Shown in pieces: positions 52,611-60,484 of a stretch of 64,000 nt of DNA. The DNA comes from Hymenobacter sp. 15J16-1T3B (GTDB lineage Bacteria; Bacteroidota; Bacteroidia; Cytophagales; Hymenobacteraceae). Position numbers and translations under genes: made by a program. The DNA is taken from contig NZ_JAJFAV010000002.1 in assembly GCF_020711235.1 (NCBI RefSeq), forward strand, positions 558,001 through 622,000, written 5' to 3'. The notes under the pieces are model-generated. The model ran no database searches, was not told the DNA's origin, and was given only the letters and a program-made list of their open reading frames with translations. Each line of letters starts with the position of its first letter. Within the stretch, counting starts at the first letter, position 1.

Positions 52611-52827
52611 AAGCGGAAAACGGAGTCGGCAGCAAATTCGCGACTGGCGCGCAATCGGCGGCGCCCGGCTACCCTGCAGAAAGGCAGGGCGGCCGGGCGC
52701 CGGGTGTTGGGGTTGCGGAAAAAGGACGGATGCCAACTTACGCAGGCTAAGCCATTTAGTTGGCCTTTCGCGGAATTAAGTTTTGGCTTTCGGTGAATTT
52801 TTTGTCCGCAACCGCGAAAAAAAGCGG

Positions 52828-53826
52828 CTAGCTCAGCTGCAGCCGGGCCAGCTCCCCGTCGATAAACGCCAGGTCTTCGGTCGAGAGCTGCACGTCGATG
52901 GCGCGGGCGTTCTGCTCGGCCTGCGCGGCGTTGCGGGCGCCCACCAGGGCCACGGTCAGGCCCGGCTGCGCCAGCGTCCAGCGAATCACCAGCTGGCCCA
53001 ACGTGGCGTTTTTGGCGTCGGCCAGCGGCCGCAGCCGGTCCAAGAAGGCGTTGACGCGGGTTACGTTGTCGGGGGTGAAGAGGCGGTGCGTGGCGCGCAG
53101 GTCGCCGGGCCCGAAGTCCTGGCCGGGCTTGATCTTGCCGGTCAGCAAACCCAGCTGCAAGGGGCTGTAGGCCAGCACAGCCTTGTGGTGTTCCCGGCAG
53201 TAGGGCAGCACGTCGGCCTCGATGTCGCGGCGCACCATGCTGTAAGGCACTTGGTTCGAGGCCAGCTGGAGCACCTGCTCGGCTTCCTGCATCTGCGCCA
53301 CCGAGTAGTTGCTCACGCCCGCGGCCCGCACTTTGCCCTGCTCGATGAGGCGCTGCACGGCTTCCATCGTGTCGTGAATGGGCGTGGTCACGTCGGGCCA
53401 GTGAATCTGGTAGAGGTCGATGTAGTCGGTGCCGAGGCGGCGCAAGGAATCTTCGCACTCCTTCACGATGCTCGCGGGCGTGGCCAGCTTGTACACGTCC
53501 AGGTCCTGGCCGTTGTTGTCCTTGGTTTTGAAGCCGAAGTCGCCCTGGGGCGCGGGCAAATCCCAGCGCATGCCAAACTTGGTCAGCAGCTGCACCTTGT
53601 CGCGCGGCAGGCCTTTGATGGCCTCGCCCACGATTTCCTCGCTCAGGCCCTGCCCGTAGATCGGGGCCGTGTCGATGCTGGTTACGCCCAGCTCGTAGGA
53701 GCGGCGAATGGCGCCCACGGCGTCGTTTTGCTCGGTGCCGCCCCACATCCAGCCGCCCGCAGCCCAGCTGCCAAACGTAATTCGCGACACGGTCACGCCC
53801 GAGTCGCCCAGTTGTTGATATTCCAT
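52828..53826 (-). CDS. Aldo/keto reductase
   Basis: A 332-residue TIM-barrel NADPH oxidoreductase. The catalytic tetrad is visible: D52 and Y57 in IDTAPIYGQG, K83 in LLTKFGM, and His in IDLYQIHWPD. AAGVSNYSVAQMQEA and LAYSPLQLGLLTGK are typical of the general-stress/YajO-like branch. Substrates are usually small aldehydes or ketones; none can be assigned. The start is ATG 53826 (MEYQQLGDSGV); 53853 is less likely. It is alone, 217 bases upstream of the reductase gene on the same strand. Confidence 0.94.
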   Translation of the reverse strand: MEYQQLGDSGVTVSRITFGSWAAGGWMWGGTEQNDAVGAIRRSYELGVTSIDTAPIYGQGLSEEIVGEAIKGLPRDKVQLLTKFGMRWDLPAPQGDFGFKTKDNNGQDLDVYKLATPASIVKECEDSLRRLGTDYIDLYQIHWPDVTTPIHDTMEAVQRLIEQGKVRAAGVSNYSVAQMQEAEQVLQLASNQVPYSMVRRDIEADVLPYCREHHKAVLAYSPLQLGLLTGKIKPGQDFGPGDLRATHRLFTPDNVTRVNAFLDRLRPLADAKNATLGQLVIRWTLAQPGLTVALVGARNAAQAEQNARAIDVQLSTEDLAFIDGELARLQLS

Positions 53827-53998
53827 AGCGGAAAACGTGATGCCCAGGGCCACTCCGGCGAGTGGCTTGGACGATGAAAAGACCGTTCGTTGACTTTCGC
53901 CCGGAAACGGCCGGGGGCCGTTCGGTTTAAGTCGGCTGCATTAACCGCCGCGGGCCGCCGAAGGTTATGCTTGAGCCGTATACCGAGGCGGGCCGTAG

Positions 53999-54006
53999 TA
54001 GTTTTG
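53999..54006 (+). promoter_or_regulatory. Putative -7 element (TAGTTTTG) for the STAS-like/hydrolase operon
   Basis: A match to TAnnTTTG, 30 bases before ATG 54036, which supports that start over the frame beginning at 53967. Confidence 0.5.
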
Positions 54007-54035
54007 CTGCGCTTGCCGCGCCGCTAGTTTTTCCC

Positions 54036-54449
54036 ATGTCAATTACCAAATTTCGCCGCGCCGACGGCCACGTTTACCTCACCGCCGAGCGTAACCGCGA
54101 AGAAGGCTGGATCCACGCCCGCTGGTCGGGCGTGCAAACGCAGGAAACCGTGATGGAAGGCGGCATGGCCTACGTGCAGATGCTGCGCGAAGAGCCCTGC
54201 CCCAAGCTGCTCAACGACCATTCCGAGCTCATCGGCCGCTTCACCGAGGCCAACGAGTGGATTGCCAACGTCTGGACGCCGCTCATCCTGCAGGCCGGCC
54301 TGCGCTACTTTGCCCACGTCCTCTCGCCCGGCCTCTTCGGGCAACTGTCCATCGAAGACCTGCACCAGCGCATCGAAGGCGTGTTCGACCTGCGCATGTT
54401 CGGCGACCTGGAAGAAGCCAAGCAGTGGCTGCGCAGCGTGGAGGCATGA
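54036..54449 (+). CDS. STAS/SpoIIAA-like small protein, paralogue D
   Basis: A 137-residue, diverged member of the five-copy family. Recognisable positions: WIHARWSGVQT in the first strand pair, PKLLNDHSELIGRF, ANEWIANVWTPLILQAGLRYFAHVLSP, FGQLS and a final EAKQWLRSV helix. The LNDNR motif becomes LNDHS. No signal peptide. Its last codons overlap the start of the alpha/beta hydrolase gene (ATGA), so the two are translationally coupled and probably work together or are co-regulated; this is the only paralogue in a clear operon. Confidence 0.8.
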   Translation: MSITKFRRADGHVYLTAERNREEGWIHARWSGVQTQETVMEGGMAYVQMLREEPCPKLLNDHSELIGRFTEANEWIANVWTPLILQAGLRYFAHVLSPGLFGQLSIEDLHQRIEGVFDLRMFGDLEEAKQWLRSVEA

Positions 54450-55252
54450 GCAGCGCCGCGTGCACCGTCCGCGAAACCGACGTCCGCCTCGGCGGCTACT
54501 GCCTGCGGGTGCAAACCCTCCGGGTGCCCGACAAGGCCGCCGACGCCCGGCCCTGGCTGGTGTTTCTGCACGATTCGCTGGGCTGCATCCGCCTCTGGCG
54601 CGACTTTCCCGCCCGCCTCGCCCTGGCCACCGGCTGCCACGCCCTCGTCTACGACCGCCGCGGCTACGGGCAGTCTACTCCCTTCAGCGGTGAGCCCCGC
54701 GGGCTTGATTACCTGGCCGCCGAAGCGCCCGTGCTGCACCAGCTGCTCGACGCCTGCCAAGTCGACCGGGCTGTCCTCTTCGGGCACTCCGACGGCGGCA
54801 GCATCGCTTTGCTGGCCGCCGCCCGGTTCCCCACTCGCGTGGCCGCCGTGGTGACGGAAGGCGCCCACGTCTTCGTCGAGGACCTCACCCTGGCCGGCAT
54901 CCGCGCTGCCCAAGCGCAGTACCTCACCACCAACCTGCCCGAGCGCCTCGCCCGCTACCACGGCGACAAAACCGACGCCGTCTTCCGCGCCTGGGCCGAT
55001 ACCTGGCTGTTGCCCGAATTCCGGGATTGGAACATCGAAAGCCACCTGCCGCGCATCGGGTGCCCGGTGCTGGTGCTGCAGGGCGCAGCCGACGAATACG
55101 GCACCGCAGCGCAGGTCGAGGCCATTGCCCGCCAGGTCGGCGGCCCGGCCGAGGCCGTGCTGCTGCCCGGCGCCGCCCACAGCCCGCACAAGGAAGCCCC
55201 GCACGAAACGCTGCGCCTGGCCGTGGACTTCGTGCGCCGCGCGTGCGCTTAG
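54446..55252 (+). CDS. Alpha/beta hydrolase
   Basis: A 268-residue cytoplasmic alpha/beta-hydrolase. The nucleophile elbow is FGHSDGGSIAL (S115), preceded by LVYDRRGYGQS. The acid is probably the Asp in LQGAADEYGT (about 219) and the base the His in GAAHSPHKE (about 249). LVFLHDSLGCIRLWRDFP is the oxyanion-hole region. Such proteins are esterases, C-C hydrolases or haloperoxidase-like enzymes; the substrate is unknown. ATG 54446 overlaps the stop of the STAS-like gene by 4 bases. A terminator follows at 55267. Confidence 0.92.
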   Translation: MSSAACTVRETDVRLGGYCLRVQTLRVPDKAADARPWLVFLHDSLGCIRLWRDFPARLALATGCHALVYDRRGYGQSTPFSGEPRGLDYLAAEAPVLHQLLDACQVDRAVLFGHSDGGSIALLAAARFPTRVAAVVTEGAHVFVEDLTLAGIRAAQAQYLTTNLPERLARYHGDKTDAVFRAWADTWLLPEFRDWNIESHLPRIGCPVLVLQGAADEYGTAAQVEAIARQVGGPAEAVLLPGAAHSPHKEAPHETLRLAVDFVRRACA

Positions 55253-55261
55253 GGTAGGGGC

Positions 55262-55297
55262 AAAAAAAGGGGGCGCGAGCTGCTGCTCACGCCCCTT
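55262..55297. terminator. Terminator between the alpha/beta hydrolase and Gfo/Idh genes
   Basis: Stem GGGGCGCGAGC with GCTCACGCCCC (one mismatch), loop TGCT. A run of seven A residues on its left gives a T tract on the minus strand, so it mainly serves the gene ending at 55374. Confidence 0.75.
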
Positions 55298-55373
55298 CTG
55301 AAGCTCGCGTCGGGTCCATTCCCCAATGCCCTTGCCAGCCGGAGTAGTTTTGGTGCATTCTCCCAACCCCTGG

Positions 55374-56708
55374 CTACGTCCGGTTGACTTGCGGCTTCAG
55401 TGTAGTTAACTCCCCGATGCGCACCGGCTTGCCCGAGTCGATGCTGTGGCGGGCGGCAATGCCCACCAAGATGGACATGGCCCCGTCGCGGGTACCGGCG
55501 GCCTGGCGGTACGGGTCCTGGCCATCGGGATTAAAAATTTGTTTGCGCAGCCGTACGTCGCCCCCGCCGTGCCCGGGTTCGTTGTTCGGCAGGCGGATGA
55601 TTTCGCGCTTGCCGAAGTTGGTCGTCAGCTGAATTTCGTCGACGGGCTCTTCGTCCCAGGTTTGCTTTTCCTTGATCCAGGCTTCCAGGCGCCCTTTCGT
55701 GCCGTTGAAGGCAATGCGGTAGCCTTCGTAGGGCGAGTAAGTGGTCAGCGAGTAGCTCACCTGCACCTGGTTGGCGTACTTGATCTGCACCGCCATCTTG
55801 TCGAAGATGTCGATGTCCTCGCGCCACACGCAGCCGTCGCGGTGGTAGCCGTCGTACTGCTCGTTGGCGGCGTAGATTTTCATCAGCCGCTCGTCCTTGG
55901 TCATGTCCCAGTAGAACGCGCACTTGTCCTTGTGCGGGCAGGGGCGGCAGTGGGTGTGCCGAAACGAGTTGTTTTTGCCGTAGAAGTTCAGCTGCCCGAA
56001 GGCAAACACCTCCTCCGGGTCCGACTCCAGCCACCAGTTCAGCAAATCGAAGTGGTGCGTGGCTTTGTGCACGAGCAGGGAGCCGCTGTTCTGACGCAGG
56101 CGGTGCCAGCGGCGGAAGTAGTCGGCGCCGTGGTGCACGTCGAGGTACCAGTGAAAATCGGCCGAGGTGACCTGCCCGATGGCGCCGGCTCGCAGCAGCT
56201 CGTAAATCTTCTGGCGGTGCGGGGAGTAGCGGTAGTTGAAGGTCACTTTCACCTTCTTGCCCGTGCGCCGTTCCGCGTCGATGATGGCCTGGGCCTTCTT
56301 CTCGTCGGTGGTCATGGGCTTCTCCGTCACAATGTCGGCCCCGTACTCCAGCCCTTTCACGATGAACTGGTCGTGGGTCGCGTCGACGGTGGTGACGATG
56401 AGCACGTCCGGCTTCACCTGCTTCATCATCTTGTCGAAGTCGGTGAAGGTGGGGCAGCTCACGCCCAGCATTTTCTTGCCGGTTTCCACCCGGCCGGGGT
56501 TGATGTCGCAGAGGCCCACAAACTCTACCCGCTCGCCGTGCTCCTTGAGCACGTCCACGCCCCACATGCCCAGGCCGCGGTGCCCGGTGCCCACCATGGC
56601 CACGCGCGTTTTCTTGCCCGCCGCGAAGCCTCCGGCCAGCAGCTCGGGAGCGAGCAGGGCGCCGGCGGCGACAGTGCCAGAGTGCTGCAAAAAGGTGCGG
56701 CGTTGCAT
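55374..56708 (-). CDS. Gfo/Idh/MocA family oxidoreductase, exported
   Basis: A 444-residue NAD(P)-dependent sugar-type oxidoreductase. Residues 1-30 look like a Tat-type lead (QRRTFLQHSGTVAAGALLA), so it is probably periplasmic. The Rossmann start is RVAMVGTGHRGLG (35-47), and VTEKPMTTD carries the conserved EKP (129-131). The C-terminal half contains YRYSPHRQK, ATHHFDLLNWW and an unusual cluster HTHCRPCPHKDKCAF (C254, C257, C263) that could bind a metal. GH109 glycosidases share this fold and export pattern, so hydrolysis by an NAD mechanism is an alternative to simple dehydrogenation. The substrate is unknown. Confidence 0.9.
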   Translation of the reverse strand: MQRRTFLQHSGTVAAGALLAPELLAGGFAAGKKTRVAMVGTGHRGLGMWGVDVLKEHGERVEFVGLCDINPGRVETGKKMLGVSCPTFTDFDKMMKQVKPDVLIVTTVDATHDQFIVKGLEYGADIVTEKPMTTDEKKAQAIIDAERRTGKKVKVTFNYRYSPHRQKIYELLRAGAIGQVTSADFHWYLDVHHGADYFRRWHRLRQNSGSLLVHKATHHFDLLNWWLESDPEEVFAFGQLNFYGKNNSFRHTHCRPCPHKDKCAFYWDMTKDERLMKIYAANEQYDGYHRDGCVWREDIDIFDKMAVQIKYANQVQVSYSLTTYSPYEGYRIAFNGTKGRLEAWIKEKQTWDEEPVDEIQLTTNFGKREIIRLPNNEPGHGGGDVRLRKQIFNPDGQDPYRQAAGTRDGAMSILVGIAARHSIDSGKPVRIGELTTLKPQVNRT

Positions 56709-57061
56709 GGCGTGGGTGGGAGGAAAACGGGTGGGAACGATTCGGTGAGCGGGTTGCGAGGTTGAATGTTGGGGGAATTCTTCTGAAAGTCACCCGCTTG
56801 CCGGCTGATTTTTTGCGCAAACGTTATCGGGAACGTTGCCAATCGAGGCTACCAAACGGTTGTTTGGGCGTCGTAACGCCGCTTTTCCCAGGCCCGCCCC
56901 GCGCAAGCTGCGGAGTGCGTACGAGCCGCGCGGGACGGCCGCCAACGGCCGGGCTTAACAACCTAAACGTGCTGTGTTACGTCCGATTATCTTGTTGGGA
57001 GGCAACTATTTTGCCTATCTTAACGATTCCCTACCCAGTACCCCACCAGCCGAACGCAATT
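56709..57061. other. Intergenic region between divergent Gfo/Idh and DUF2141 genes
   Basis: About 350 bases with no credible gene. A near-palindromic GCAAACGTTATCGGGAACGTTGC lies at 56817-56839 and could be an operator for the Gfo/Idh gene. A promoter-like ACTATTTTGCC lies at about 57006-57016, before the DUF2141 start. I see no other structure. Confidence 0.4.
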
Positions 57062-57514
57062 ATGAAGTCCTTGCAGCTTGCTTTCGTCGCCCTCGGCGGC
57101 AGCCTCTTCGGGGCCGCCGCGCCCTGCCTGGCCGGTAATCCGGTGGCCACGTCGTCTGTCACGGTAGTGGTGTCGCAGCTCGCCTCGACGGAATCGACCG
57201 TGAAACTGTACTTCTACAACCTGCGCGAGTCGTTTTTGAAGCCCAAGCAATACGCCTTCGTGAAGGCGGTGCGGCCGGGTGGGCAAGACCGCATTACACT
57301 GCCCATCGAACTGCCCAACGGCGACTGGGCCGTGGCTATTACCCAGGACACCAACAACAACGACAAGCTGGACAAGAACATGATGGGCATCCCGACCGAG
57401 CCCTTCGCCTTTTCCAACAACGTGCGCCCGCGCTTCGCCCCGCCCGAATTCGACGACTGCAAGTTCACCGTCAACGGCCCGGGCAAGGTGGTGAGCATCG
57501 TGCTGAAACCCTGA
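57062..57514 (+). CDS. DUF2141 secreted protein
   Basis: A 150-residue exported protein: signal peptide 1-24 (LQLAFVALGGSLFGAAAPCLA), then a beta-sandwich DUF2141 domain. The family hallmark is clear: WAVAITQDTNNNDKLDKNMM followed by GIPTEPFAFSNN and a final FTVNGPG strand. DNNxxLD resembles a calcium loop. The function of DUF2141 is unknown; members are small periplasmic or secreted proteins in Bacteroidota and Proteobacteria. Start ATG 57062 gives a good signal peptide; the frame back to 56762 lies in the intergenic region. It ends 20 bases before a 64-bp perfect palindrome. Confidence 0.92.
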   Translation: MKSLQLAFVALGGSLFGAAAPCLAGNPVATSSVTVVVSQLASTESTVKLYFYNLRESFLKPKQYAFVKAVRPGGQDRITLPIELPNGDWAVAITQDTNNNDKLDKNMMGIPTEPFAFSNNVRPRFAPPEFDDCKFTVNGPGKVVSIVLKP

Positions 57515-57534
57515 GGTAAGCGGCTGTTCGAGCA

Positions 57535-57598
57535 GCCCTTTCCACAACAAAAGAGCCCATTCCCGCGCGGGAATGGGCTCTTTTGTTGTGGAAAGGGC
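57535..57598. terminator. 64-bp perfect palindrome, bidirectional terminator
   Basis: Bases 57535-57566 and 57567-57598 are exact reverse complements, 32 bp each with no spacer (centre CCCGC/GCGGG). AAAAGAGCCC and GGGCTCTTTT give T runs within each arm on both strands. It lies between the convergent DUF2141 and SDR genes. Confidence 0.85.
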
Positions 57599-57610
57599 CG
57601 AAGGCGCACC

Positions 57611-58411
57611 TTATTTACCCTCGTCCACCGGCTTGCCCTGCTGGTGCAGGTTGGCCGCTACCAGGTTGTCGGGAATGACGTGGCTGACGGCTACCTGCAC
57701 TTTGTTCATGAAGCCGGACACGACTTTGTCCTTGCCGGCCAGCAGCGCCTCGTAGCCGTCCTTGGCCACGTCGGCCGGGTCGGCTTTGCTGCCCTCGGCC
57801 ACGAGCTTGGAGCGCTCCATGTCGGCCTTGCGGAAGAAGTCGGTGTCCGTCACGCCCGGCAGCAGCGCGGTAATGGTGACGCCCTTGTCTTTAGTTTCCT
57901 CGCGGATGGCCTCGGTAAAGGACGTCACGAAGGCCTTGGTGCCGTGGTACACCGACTGCAGCGGCCCCGGCAGCTCCCCGCCGATGGACGACACCTGCAG
58001 GATCTTGCCCGAGCCGCGGGCCACCATTTCTTGCAGGAAGCACTTGGTAAGTACCACGTAGGCGCCGATGTTGAGCTGAATGATGTCCAGCTCGCGGTTG
58101 ATGTCCGTGTCGATAAACTCGCCGTACTGGCCCTGCCCGGCGTCGTTGACCAGCGCTTCTACCCGCAGGCCCTGGGCTTTCACGGTTTCGTAGACTTCAA
58201 ACGGCGCCTCGCGCTGAAACAGGTCCTTGGCGATGGTGACGACCTCCACGCCGAACTGCTGGCGGAAGTCGGCGGCCACGCGGTCCAGCGCCTGCTGGTC
58301 GCGGGCCACAATGACGAGGTTGTAGTGGTCCTTAGCAAACAGCTTGGCCAGCTCGTAGCCGATGCCGCTGGTGGCGCCCGTGATGAGGGCGTAGTTGGAA
58401 GTAGATGCCAT
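57611..58411 (-). CDS. Short-chain dehydrogenase/reductase
   Basis: A 266-residue classical SDR. The cofactor motif is TGATSGIGYE (11-20), followed by VARD at 36-39, which suggests NADP. The NNAG motif reads NDAGQG (89-94). Catalytic Ser is in SSIGGELPG (141-142), with Y155 and K159 in VYHGTKAF. ALLPGVTDTDFF completes the substrate side. It matches the DltE/YdfG-like cytoplasmic SDRs of unknown substrate. ATG 58411 begins the Rossmann fold; the frame back to 58840 overlaps no conserved sequence and is rejected. Confidence 0.93.
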   Translation of the reverse strand: MASTSNYALITGATSGIGYELAKLFAKDHYNLVIVARDQQALDRVAADFRQQFGVEVVTIAKDLFQREAPFEVYETVKAQGLRVEALVNDAGQGQYGEFIDTDINRELDIIQLNIGAYVVLTKCFLQEMVARGSGKILQVSSIGGELPGPLQSVYHGTKAFVTSFTEAIREETKDKGVTITALLPGVTDTDFFRKADMERSKLVAEGSKADPADVAKDGYEALLAGKDKVVSGFMNKVQVAVSHVIPDNLVAANLHQQGKPVDEGK

Positions 58412-58596
58412 TGGTTGCGTAACTCGTTGGTGATGGTCGGAAGAGCTTTCTAACGACCCGGTTATGCTTCCCGTTGCGCAAAACTGAAGCGGCGGTTGAG
58501 CTTGCGCGGGCTTACGGTCGGGCTTGGGCGGGGCGTAACCCGCAGAGGCTTTGCGCCGTTTGGGGCATGAAACTCGGGCGGATTGGCAGCGGTTTG

Positions 58597-58604
58597 TAGC
58601 TTTG
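58597..58604 (+). promoter_or_regulatory. Putative -7 element (TAGCTTTG) for STAS-like paralogue E
   Basis: A match to TAnnTTTG, 28 bases before ATG 58632. Confidence 0.45.
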
Positions 58605-58631
58605 CCTTGATGCCCGCGTTTTCCGCCGCCC

Positions 58632-59060
58632 ATGTCTGACGTTGTTCTGCAAGCTGAATCGTACGGTTCCCTGCTGTTTGCCCCGGAAGTGCCCTGCATT
58701 GTGGTGCAATGGCACGCCTTTGCCAACTCGCAGCAGTTCCGCGGCCTGATGAACCAGTCGTTGGAGGCCTTTGCCGACCAGGCGCAGCAGTACTGGCCGC
58801 TGGGCTGGCTTATGGACGCACGCCAGATGAGCGCCATCACCCCGGCCGACCAAATTTGGCTGGAAACCGACTGGAATGCCCGCGCCTATGCCGCCGGGCT
58901 GCGCCACATCGGCATTGCCACGGCCGAAAACATCTTCGGGCGCATTGCCACCCAGGTATACATTGCCAACACCGTGGCCCAAACGCACTACACCCTGGAC
59001 GCCGCCTCATTGCCGACGCTGGACGAGGCCAAGGACTGGGTACGCGAGGCCCTGGGCTAG
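58632..59060 (+). CDS. STAS/SpoIIAA-like small protein, paralogue E
   Basis: A 142-residue protein, the most distant of the five copies. It keeps the layout: strand pair CIVVQWHAFANSQQF, helix, PLGWLMDARQMSAIT (LMDAR in the place of LNDNR), helix, AGLRHIGIATAENIFGRIA, then LDEAKDWVREAL. The D-x-R after a strand and the final EAxxW helix are the shared positions. Families of this form are often annotated as STAS/SpoIIAA-like; I infer this from pattern only. It is alone, with its own promoter element, and converges on the YdeI-like gene across a long hairpin. Confidence 0.78.
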   Translation: MSDVVLQAESYGSLLFAPEVPCIVVQWHAFANSQQFRGLMNQSLEAFADQAQQYWPLGWLMDARQMSAITPADQIWLETDWNARAYAAGLRHIGIATAENIFGRIATQVYIANTVAQTHYTLDAASLPTLDEAKDWVREALG

Positions 59061-59095
59061 CCAGTGCCTTAGCTGCTGGCCCACCGCCCGCTAAC

Positions 59096-59150
59096 ACCGC
59101 GGCCGCCCGCCAGTCCGCGGTAGGTGCGGAGGGTGGCGGGCGGCCGCGGT
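59096..59150. terminator. Long hairpin between convergent genes
   Basis: A 17-bp perfect stem (59096-59112 with 59134-59150, core CCGCGGCCGCCCGCC). There is no T tract, so it may be a terminator of rho-aided type or only a transcript-stabilising structure. Confidence 0.5.
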
Positions 59151-59162
59151 TCGGTGAGCGGC

Positions 59163-59666
59163 TTACGAAGCGTCCTTGGGCGGCCGAAACGGGACGGCCC
59201 CGTTGGCCAGCTGGTGCAGCAGCTTTACCACGCGCTGGGCGCGGGTTTCGGGCCGCTTGGCCGCGTCGATGTAGTGCACGAGGTTGCGCTGCCGGCCCGG
59301 CGTGAGGCGCACAAAGGCCGCAGCGGCTTCCGGCCATTCTTCCAATCCGTCGGCCAGTTCTTCGGGCAGGTCCACCTGATTCGGGTTGGGGTCGGGGGCC
59401 AGCGTCACGGTTACTGGGGTATCGGCGCTGAGGCGCAGCTCCCGGCGCAGGGCTTTGCTCACGAGCAGAAACCGTTGCCCGGTGCTCATCGGCAGCAGGC
59501 CGCGGCGGATGGGGTGGCCGTTGAGCGTGCCCACCACGCGCTTCACGCTGTTGCCGCCCAGCGCCTCCACCACGTCCTCGGGCACGATGATGATGGCCAT
59601 GGGCATAAAGCCCAGGCCGTTGGGCTGCAACTGGCCTTCAAACGTGAACGAGGCGGCGGCGGACAT
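59163..59666 (-). CDS. DUF1905 / YdeI-like protein
   Basis: A 167-residue protein with an N-terminal DUF1905 domain (PMAIIIVPEDVVEALGG, VVGTLNGHPIRRGLLPM) and a C-terminal YdeI/bacteriocin-protection type segment (FVRLTPGRQRNLVHYIDAAK, RAQRVVKLLHQL). This two-part arrangement is common in Bacteroidota. The function is not established; YdeI homologues are linked to resistance to envelope stress or peptides. It starts 2 bases after the stop of the upstream lipoprotein gene, so the two form an operon. Confidence 0.9.
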   Translation of the reverse strand: MSAAASFTFEGQLQPNGLGFMPMAIIIVPEDVVEALGGNSVKRVVGTLNGHPIRRGLLPMSTGQRFLLVSKALRRELRLSADTPVTVTLAPDPNPNQVDLPEELADGLEEWPEAAAAFVRLTPGRQRNLVHYIDAAKRPETRAQRVVKLLHQLANGAVPFRPPKDAS

Positions 59667-59668
59667 GC

Positions 59669-60274
59669 TTACTTTTTCTTGGCCGGCTCGGCCTTGGCGG
59701 GCGCTGCGGCGCGCAGCTCCGCGCCGGCGGGCACCGAAATTTCGCGCGAGGTCTGGAATTCGGGCTGCTTGTCGGCGCCTTCCTCCAGGCGGCGCTGCAC
59801 GATGCGCACGTGGCCGCCGGTGCTCGGCAGCACGGCTAGGTCGTTGCTGGTGCCGGAGTTGGGGTCGTAGCTGCGGAAACCGAGCAGCATGCTGCCGGGG
59901 AAATTGGCGCGCTTGGCTTCGGCCGCATCCACTTGGTCGGGCTTGCCGGCGAAAGGGCCCAGGTCAATTTCGCGCGCCTCGCCGCCGCTCAGCACCAGAT
60001 AGGCCATGGTGCGGGCTGGGCCGCCGTCGGTGCTCTTCATCGGCTCGAAGCGAAAGGCCATGTCCACCGGCTGGGCGGCTTTGGCGGCCGCGGCGGGGGC
60101 TTCTTCGTTGGTAGAGCCGGACACGCCCGGGGCGGCTTCGCTGGCATCGGCGGCCCCGGCTTCAGGGGCTTTCACGTCGCCGGCGGGGGCCGACTGCTCG
60201 GTGGCGGGCGGGTTTTGGTTGCAGCTGCCGAGCAGCAGGGTGGCGGCCAGCAGGGTAAGAGCGTAGCGTTTCAT
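59669..60274 (-). CDS. Hypothetical lipoprotein
   Basis: A 201-residue lipoprotein: signal MKRYALTLLAATLLLGSC with the lipidated Cys at 18. Residues 20-70 are a low-complexity Ala/Pro/Glu spacer. The rest (PVDMAFRFEPMKSTDGGPAR, MAYLVLSGGEAREIDLGPF, GSMLLGFRSYDPNSGTSND) is a small beta domain I do not recognise. The C-terminus is Lys/Ala-rich. It directly precedes the YdeI-like gene. Start ATG 60274 is fixed by the lipobox; the frame back to 60397 is not credible. Confidence 0.8.
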   Translation of the reverse strand: MKRYALTLLAATLLLGSCNQNPPATEQSAPAGDVKAPEAGAADASEAAPGVSGSTNEEAPAAAAKAAQPVDMAFRFEPMKSTDGGPARTMAYLVLSGGEAREIDLGPFAGKPDQVDAAEAKRANFPGSMLLGFRSYDPNSGTSNDLAVLPSTGGHVRIVQRRLEEGADKQPEFQTSREISVPAGAELRAAAPAKAEPAKKK

Positions 60275-60484
60275 CAAACGGGGAAGAGAAGGACCAACGG
60301 AGGGGTTTTCGGTAGGTAAGGATAAGCATAAAAGCCGCGCCCGCCGCAAGCCCCGCCCGAAAAAGCCCTTTTGCCGCCGCTGGCACAGGCTTGCCACCGC
60401 CGCTTTCCGCCGGGGAACCGCCGCCCGGAAACCTTTCGCTTGCTGCGCCGCTTATAGCCGCCGTACTCCTTTTGCCCCGACGAT

